From Paenibacillaceae bacterium (lineage in GTDB: Bacteria; Bacillota; Bacilli; Paenibacillales; Paenibacillaceae), in NCBI GenBank assembly GCA_004134985.1, contig REGQ01000019.1:46021-110020 (forward strand): a DNA stretch of 64,000 nt, read 5' to 3'. Position numbers and translations under genes: made by a program. Position 1 is the stretch's first letter. Each line of letters starts with the position of its first letter. Of this stretch, positions 60,025-64,000 are shown in pieces. The notes under the pieces were generated by a model. It searched no databases. It was not told the origin of the DNA and was given only the letters and a program-made list of their open reading frames with translations.

Positions 60025-60615
60025 CTAACGCCGCCTGCGCCGATATATAAACCATCCGCCGACTAATACAACCGCCAGCAGCATATAACCGAAAGGAGCG
60101 GCATCTTTGAACGCTGAGCTGCCGCTGCCCTGCAAGGCGCTATATGGCTGCAAGCTCCAGCCCTGCGCATGGATAAAGTCAGCAATCTCATCCGACTTGT
60201 AAAACCGCGACTCGAAGAAACCATCTTCCTTAAGCTGTATAAAACCCTGATGAACGCCGCTCACCTGATACACCGCTTTGTCATTTCCCGACTTCACGAG
60301 GAACAGCAAATAGGGCTCATGCTTGCTAAGATGACCTTCATCGGCAAAGCGGGTTACACGCACCGTCGTCTTATCCCCTGCTGCAACATCGCTCCCTTTT
60401 AACACTTGGTTGACGGTTATGTTGTAAATATGGCCCAATTCCAGATCCCGCCGCGATTGCACCGTCCCCAGCACGATCGTTTCCGAGTTTTCGGCCAGTT
60501 CAGGCAGTGGTTCGAGTGCGAAATCAAGCGCATAGACTGTTGGAACAGCGCTCATCAGCCACACAAGCAGCATCGCGATCATAGTTCCCGTTTTTTGAAT
60601 CGTATGATGTTTCAT
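60025..60615 (-). CDS. exported single-pass membrane protein, unknown function
   Basis: A 196-residue protein with an N-terminal signal (MIAMLLVWLMSAVPTVYALD), an extracytoplasmic beta-rich domain of about 120 residues (ETIVLGTVQSRRDLELGHIY, HEPYLLFLVKSGND), and a C-terminal membrane helix followed by five Arg. The layout resembles sortase-type substrates but lacks an LPxTG motif. No family is recognised. It is convergent with the SgrR-like gene, with only 3 bp between the stops. Confidence 0.6.
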   Translation of the reverse strand: MKHHTIQKTGTMIAMLLVWLMSAVPTVYALDFALEPLPELAENSETIVLGTVQSRRDLELGHIYNITVNQVLKGSDVAAGDKTTVRVTRFADEGHLSKHEPYLLFLVKSGNDKAVYQVSGVHQGFIQLKEDGFFESRFYKSDEIADFIHAQGWSLQPYSALQGSGSSAFKDAAPFGYMLLAVVLVGGWFIYRRRRR

Positions 60616-60775
60616 TTGAACCGCCCCTCCGTATCTCTAATGTCCTATAGACGTCACCTGATTGGAAAATGTTTCAAGCGGCGGCACATCCGTACGTTTG
60701 AAAGCCGATTGGAGTGGGTATAAATTTTCATTAACCGGACTTAAATTTCGGTGTTATGAAATGGAGGAGTTTCGG

Positions 60776-61855
60776 TTGAAAATTGGCCGGTTTTATCAAG
60801 TGTGCATCAGCATTATTCTTGTGCTGCTCATCATCTATTTGATGTCCAAAATTCAGTTTGTGTTTCGTCCGTTGGTGATCGCCGTGCAGATTGTTAGTCT
60901 GCCGTTCCTTTTCTCGGTCTTTTTCTACTATATGATGCGCCCGTTCGTCGGCTGGCTGCAAAAAATGAAAATAAAAAAGATGTTTGCCATTTTAATTTTG
61001 TATGGGGTCATCGCCGGAGTGCTGATCCTGTTTTTCTTCCTGGTGTGGCCGACACTGCGGCTGCAGTTGACCGGATTTATTGACAGTCTTCCCCAGCTGG
61101 CAACCGATTTTCAAAAACAGTTCGAGGAATTTCAGAAACATGATTTGCTGCAAGGCGTAAATTTGAATGACAGCAATTTAACAACCAAACTATCCGATTA
61201 TGTCGCACAAGGCATCAATGCCGCTTCCAACTATGTTTCTGGAGCTGTGTCGTTCGTTACGACGTTTGTAATTGTGGTGGGTACGGTTCCCATTATGCTT
61301 TACTACATGCTTAAGCAGGACACCGATGCTTATAAAATAACGCTGCGCAGCATTCCTGTCCGCTACAAGCGTGAAGTTCGGACAACATTGCTGGAAATCG
61401 ACCGGATTTTGAGCGAGTTTATTTTGGGACGTGTCATTCTCTGTCTGCTGCTCGGCGGAATGATCTACATTGGCTTTCTCATTATCGGCCTGCCTTATTC
61501 CCTGCTGCTTGCACTGGTCGCAGCTGTACTTAATCTCATTCCTTACATCGGGCAAGTAATCGGCCTTATTCCGGCTCTGATTGTTGCATTCATCGATGCT
61601 CCCTCCATGGTTATCTGGGTCATCGTTATTAATTTTATCGCCCAGCAGATTGAGGGCAATCTGCTTTCACCGCATATTTATGGCAGGAAACTGAGCATCC
61701 ATCCTGTCACAACCATCACGCTTATTCTGATCGCCGGGTCAATTGGCGGCATTATTGGAATTATGATCGCTATTCCGTTCTATCTTATTGTCAAAGTCAT
61801 TGCCGTCAAGCTTTATCGCTATTATGTCCATCGCAAAAAAGCTGACCCTGCGTAG
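60776..61855 (+). CDS. AI-2E family transporter-like membrane protein
   Basis: A 359-residue polytopic protein of the UPF0118/AI-2E exporter family, with about eight hydrophobic segments. Characteristic blocks: PFLFSVFFYYMMRPFVGWLQ, IVVGTVPIMLYYMLKQDTD, EIDRILSEFILGRVILCLLL, LVAAVLNLIPYIGQVIGLIP and QQIEGNLLSPHIYGRKL. Members include AI-2 exporters and Na+/H+ antiporters, and the role of this one is open. TTG at 60776 with GGAGGAG 6 nt upstream; 38 earlier in-frame codons were not used. Confidence 0.87.
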   Translation: MKIGRFYQVCISIILVLLIIYLMSKIQFVFRPLVIAVQIVSLPFLFSVFFYYMMRPFVGWLQKMKIKKMFAILILYGVIAGVLILFFFLVWPTLRLQLTGFIDSLPQLATDFQKQFEEFQKHDLLQGVNLNDSNLTTKLSDYVAQGINAASNYVSGAVSFVTTFVIVVGTVPIMLYYMLKQDTDAYKITLRSIPVRYKREVRTTLLEIDRILSEFILGRVILCLLLGGMIYIGFLIIGLPYSLLLALVAAVLNLIPYIGQVIGLIPALIVAFIDAPSMVIWVIVINFIAQQIEGNLLSPHIYGRKLSIHPVTTITLILIAGSIGGIIGIMIAIPFYLIVKVIAVKLYRYYVHRKKADPA

Positions 61856-62228
61856 ATGCCGAGATGATGCCTCACTAGCGTTGCATAAAAACTAACACAC
61901 TACAAAGATAGATAAAATGGTCCGTCAAAAAATCAGTGGTTGGCACGAGCCGCGATCAAAGCAGGTGGATCAACCTGCAACCGCACGTGTGAAATTCTAA
62001 CGCTGATGACAGGCGCTATTTAGGGAAATCCACCCCCATAAATATTGTAAGGCAACTGAGCCACCTTATTTTTAAAAAATCGCACGATTTTAGCCGTCCA
62101 AGGGGGAATAAGCGCTGTGGCAAGCACTAGAGTTGCAAAAGAGTCATTTGAGGCCATTTAAGAGCCGTGGCAAGCGTTAGCGCAAGATCCAAACGAAGTG
62201 ATGAAGCCTCCGCGTTTTCCATTATAGA
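61856..62228. other. 370-bp intergenic region without recognisable gene
   Basis: No coding frame with a ribosome binding site. Two similar stretches, GTGGCAAGCACTAG (about 62116-62129) and GTGGCAAGCGTTAG (about 62168-62181), form an imperfect direct repeat. The rest shows nothing clear. Confidence 0.45.
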
Positions 62229-62261
62229 ACAAGGCCCGAATCACTGTGATTCGGGCCTTGT
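62229..62261. terminator. strong hairpin terminator after araA
   Basis: Perfect 15-bp arms ACAAGGCCCGAATCA and TGATTCGGGCCTTGT around CTG, 22 bp after the araA stop. The minus side ends in TTGTTCTAT, suited to termination of araA. Confidence 0.8.
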
Positions 62262-62283
62262 TTATTCCTTCGGTCACACATAA

Positions 62284-63774
62284 TTAACGCAGCCGGTAGT
62301 ATAGTTCATTCCAACGGAGCTCATTGCGGAATTGCGGCACCTCGGTGTTCTTGCCGATGACGACACACTCGATGCCAGTCAGTTCCGCCCAGTCCCGCAT
62401 TTGTTCTGTTGTAGCTGCAAAAGAGAGTACAGTATGATGCGCCCCGCCAGCATAAATCCAGGCTTCGGCAGCTTCCGCGAGTGACGGCTGCGCTTTCCAA
62501 AGCACCCGTGCAACAGGCAGATTGGGCATCTCCTGCTGCGCCTTCACGGCATCCACTTCGTTGATGATCATGCGGAAGCGGCTTCCCAAATCAACAAGGG
62601 ACACATTGATCGCCGGCCCATCTAACCCGTTGAAGATCATTCGGGCGGGGTCCGCCTTACCGCCAATGCCGAGCGGATGAACTTCCAGCCGCGGCTGATC
62701 TGCCGCTATTGTCGGGCATACTTCCAGCATATGCGAACCGAGCGCAAGCTCATTGCCCTGCTCGAAATGATAGGTGTAATCTTCCATAAATGACGTTTGA
62801 CGATTGCCGGTGAGCAGTTTCATCATGCGCGTCAATGCAGCTGTTTTCCAGTCACCTTCTCCGGCAAACCCGTAGCCCTGCTCCATCAGACGCTGAACAG
62901 CCAGCCCTGGAAGCTGCTTCATCCCATGCAGATCCTCGAAAGTTGTTGTGAAGGCGGTGAAGCCGCCCTCTTGCAGGAACGACTTGATGCCAAGCTCGAT
63001 TCTGGCCTGTTCGGCAATGGACGCCCATGTCTCAACCGAATTTCTTGTGGCTGACGAGATTGCATATTGCTCGATATATACATCCAGCAATTGCTTCACT
63101 TCGGCCTCGCTAACTTCTGTCATGCGCGCAACGAGATCACCGATGCCATAACCGTTTACAGACCAGCCAAACTTGATTTGCGCTTCAACCTTGTCGCCTT
63201 CCGTGACCGCAACCTCGCGCATGTTGTCGCCAAACCGGGCCACCTTAAGTGATTTGCTCTCCATGTATGCGGCCGCCGTTCTCATCCAGCCGCCAATTCG
63301 CGCCTTGACTTCCTCGTTCTCCCAGTAGCCGACAACCACTTTGCGCACAATGCCAAGTCTGGCGCCGATATGGCCGTATTCACGGTCTCCGTGTGCCGAC
63401 TGGTTCAAATTCATGAAGTCCATATCGATCGTATCCCAAGGGATGTCGCGGTTATATTGCGTATGGAGATGCAGCAGCGGTTTACGGAGATGGGACAAGC
63501 CGCCTATCCACATCTTGGCAGGAGAAAAGGTATGCATCCACGTAATCAACCCTGCACAATCTGGATCTGCACTGGCTTCATTGCACAGCTGATATATTTG
63601 TTCCGCTGTCGTAACGACAGGCTTGCAAACGATTACGAATGGCAGCGCGCCCGAACGATTCAACGCTTCTACCATATGACGTGAATGTTCATACACCTCT
63701 TCAATGGCTTCCGCGCCATAAAGATGCTGACTGCCTGTCACAAACCAAAAATTATAAGTTCTTGCATGCAGCAT
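62284..63774 (-). CDS. araA: L-arabinose isomerase
   Basis: A 496-residue enzyme converting L-arabinose to L-ribulose, exactly the usual length. Catalytic residues: Glu in YGFAGEGDWKTAALTR, Glu and His in FEQGNELALGSHMLEVCP, and His in AGGAHHTVLS. The N-terminal FVTGSQHLYGAEAIEEV and MHTFSPAKMWIGGL are also family-typical. GAGGAGGG precedes the ATG. Two AraR-type operators lie upstream. It is the last gene visible on the right; araB/araD partners are not in the window. Confidence 0.96.
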   Translation of the reverse strand: MLHARTYNFWFVTGSQHLYGAEAIEEVYEHSRHMVEALNRSGALPFVIVCKPVVTTAEQIYQLCNEASADPDCAGLITWMHTFSPAKMWIGGLSHLRKPLLHLHTQYNRDIPWDTIDMDFMNLNQSAHGDREYGHIGARLGIVRKVVVGYWENEEVKARIGGWMRTAAAYMESKSLKVARFGDNMREVAVTEGDKVEAQIKFGWSVNGYGIGDLVARMTEVSEAEVKQLLDVYIEQYAISSATRNSVETWASIAEQARIELGIKSFLQEGGFTAFTTTFEDLHGMKQLPGLAVQRLMEQGYGFAGEGDWKTAALTRMMKLLTGNRQTSFMEDYTYHFEQGNELALGSHMLEVCPTIAADQPRLEVHPLGIGGKADPARMIFNGLDGPAINVSLVDLGSRFRMIINEVDAVKAQQEMPNLPVARVLWKAQPSLAEAAEAWIYAGGAHHTVLSFAATTEQMRDWAELTGIECVVIGKNTEVPQFRNELRWNELYYRLR

Positions 63775-63801
63775 GCTTGACCCTCCTCATAATAACAACC
63801 A

Positions 63802-63866
63802 ACTTGTTCGTACATTATTAGAAGATAGCGAGATTCCATCGAAAATATCAACTTGTACGTACAACT
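63802..63866. promoter_or_regulatory. two AraR-type operators upstream of araA
   Basis: ACTTGTACGTACAACT (63851-63866) is a near match to the AraR consensus ATTTGTACGTACAAAT. A weaker half-site copy, ACTTGTTCGTACATTA, is at 63802-63817. Centres are 49 bp apart. A candidate promoter TTGATA-N18-TATCTT lies between them on the minus strand. In B. subtilis paired AraR boxes loop DNA and repress araA in the absence of arabinose. Confidence 0.75.
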
Positions 63867-63931
63867 CTATGTTTTATATTGTAACGCCTTCTTCTATTAA
63901 TTTCAATACGCTGCCCTTAGCTGTGTTGTTC

Positions 63932-63974
63932 TTCTGTGATAATGTCATCCCATAACTGTTCTGAGATAATGTCA
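63932..63974. repeat. 16-bp direct repeats at right edge, possible mobile element end
   Basis: TTCTGTGATAATGTCA (63932-63947) and TTCTGAGATAATGTCA (63959-63974) differ at one base and start 27 bp apart. CCCATA after the first and TATGGG after the second also form an inverted pair. Repeated short motifs of this kind are found at the ends of some insertion sequences (for example the IS21 type). The window stops before any transposase could be seen. Confidence 0.45.
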
Positions 63975-64000
63975 CTATGGGACAGGAGACAATTACATTG

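Noticed and set aside
62116..62181. Imperfect direct repeat GTGGCAAGC(A/G)(C/T)TAG as an attachment site or CRISPR-like array.
   Set aside because: Only two short copies, no integrase or cas gene, and no regular spacing.

Overview
The window looks like chromosomal DNA of an endospore-forming Firmicute close to Paenibacillus. The signs are a complete tricistronic GerA-type germinant receptor, a copper-amine-oxidase-like stalk-domain protein, an SLH-domain protein, a T-box leader in front of leuA, a YisL-family protein, an arabinose isomerase gene with AraR-type operators, and strong Shine-Dalgarno sites often paired with TTG or GTG starts. I see no rRNA, tRNA, CRISPR array, prophage or complete insertion sequence.

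Layout. 1-8.6 kb: two extracytoplasmic lipoproteins, an AlkC-type DNA glycosylase, a YkkCD-like SMR pair with a divergent LysR regulator, and a CBM9-like protein. 8.6-9.07 kb: non-coding, with three evenly spaced palindromic repeats. 9-14.8 kb: regulators (GntR/LacI chimera, TetR, membrane MerR), T-box-leuA and a VanY-type lipoprotein. 15-18.4 kb: an overlapping response regulator / histidine kinase / secreted-protein operon. 18.4-26.7 kb: ArsR-SDR operon, stalk-domain protein, a GntR-ilvD operon with a clear operator, an SGNH hydrolase, an AraC regulator with a Fur-like box and an unlisted 59-residue membrane protein, and an EamA transporter. 26.8-31.3 kb: YisL, an NTN-hydrolase-like protein, glutathione peroxidase, thioredoxin reductase, an atypical response regulator and a HesB-like protein.

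31.6-36.4 kb: a five-gene amino-sugar-acid catabolic operon (deacetylase, DgaE ammonia lyase, DgaF aldolase, sugar kinase, UTRA-GntR). 36.4-40.1 kb: gerA-C-B. 40.3-44 kb: a HAD phosphatase, a decayed siderophore-uptake locus, then copZ and csoR. 44-47.7 kb: a glycosyltransferase with an extremely basic leader, facing GDP-mannose synthesis genes. 48-53.3 kb: a GH78-like glycosidase / PepV dipeptidase / sugar isomerase operon. 53.4-62 kb: NAT, glyoxalase, SLH protein, DUF4173 pair, SgrR-like sensor-regulator and AI-2E family transporter. 62-64 kb: araA with two operators, and a pair of direct repeats at the right edge that may be the end of a mobile element.

Functionally the window is dominated by carbohydrate use, surface and stress functions, and branched-chain amino acid synthesis. 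The items most worth attention are the kinase-containing DgaE/DgaF operon without a PTS, the basic-leader glycosyltransferase, and the decayed siderophore locus.
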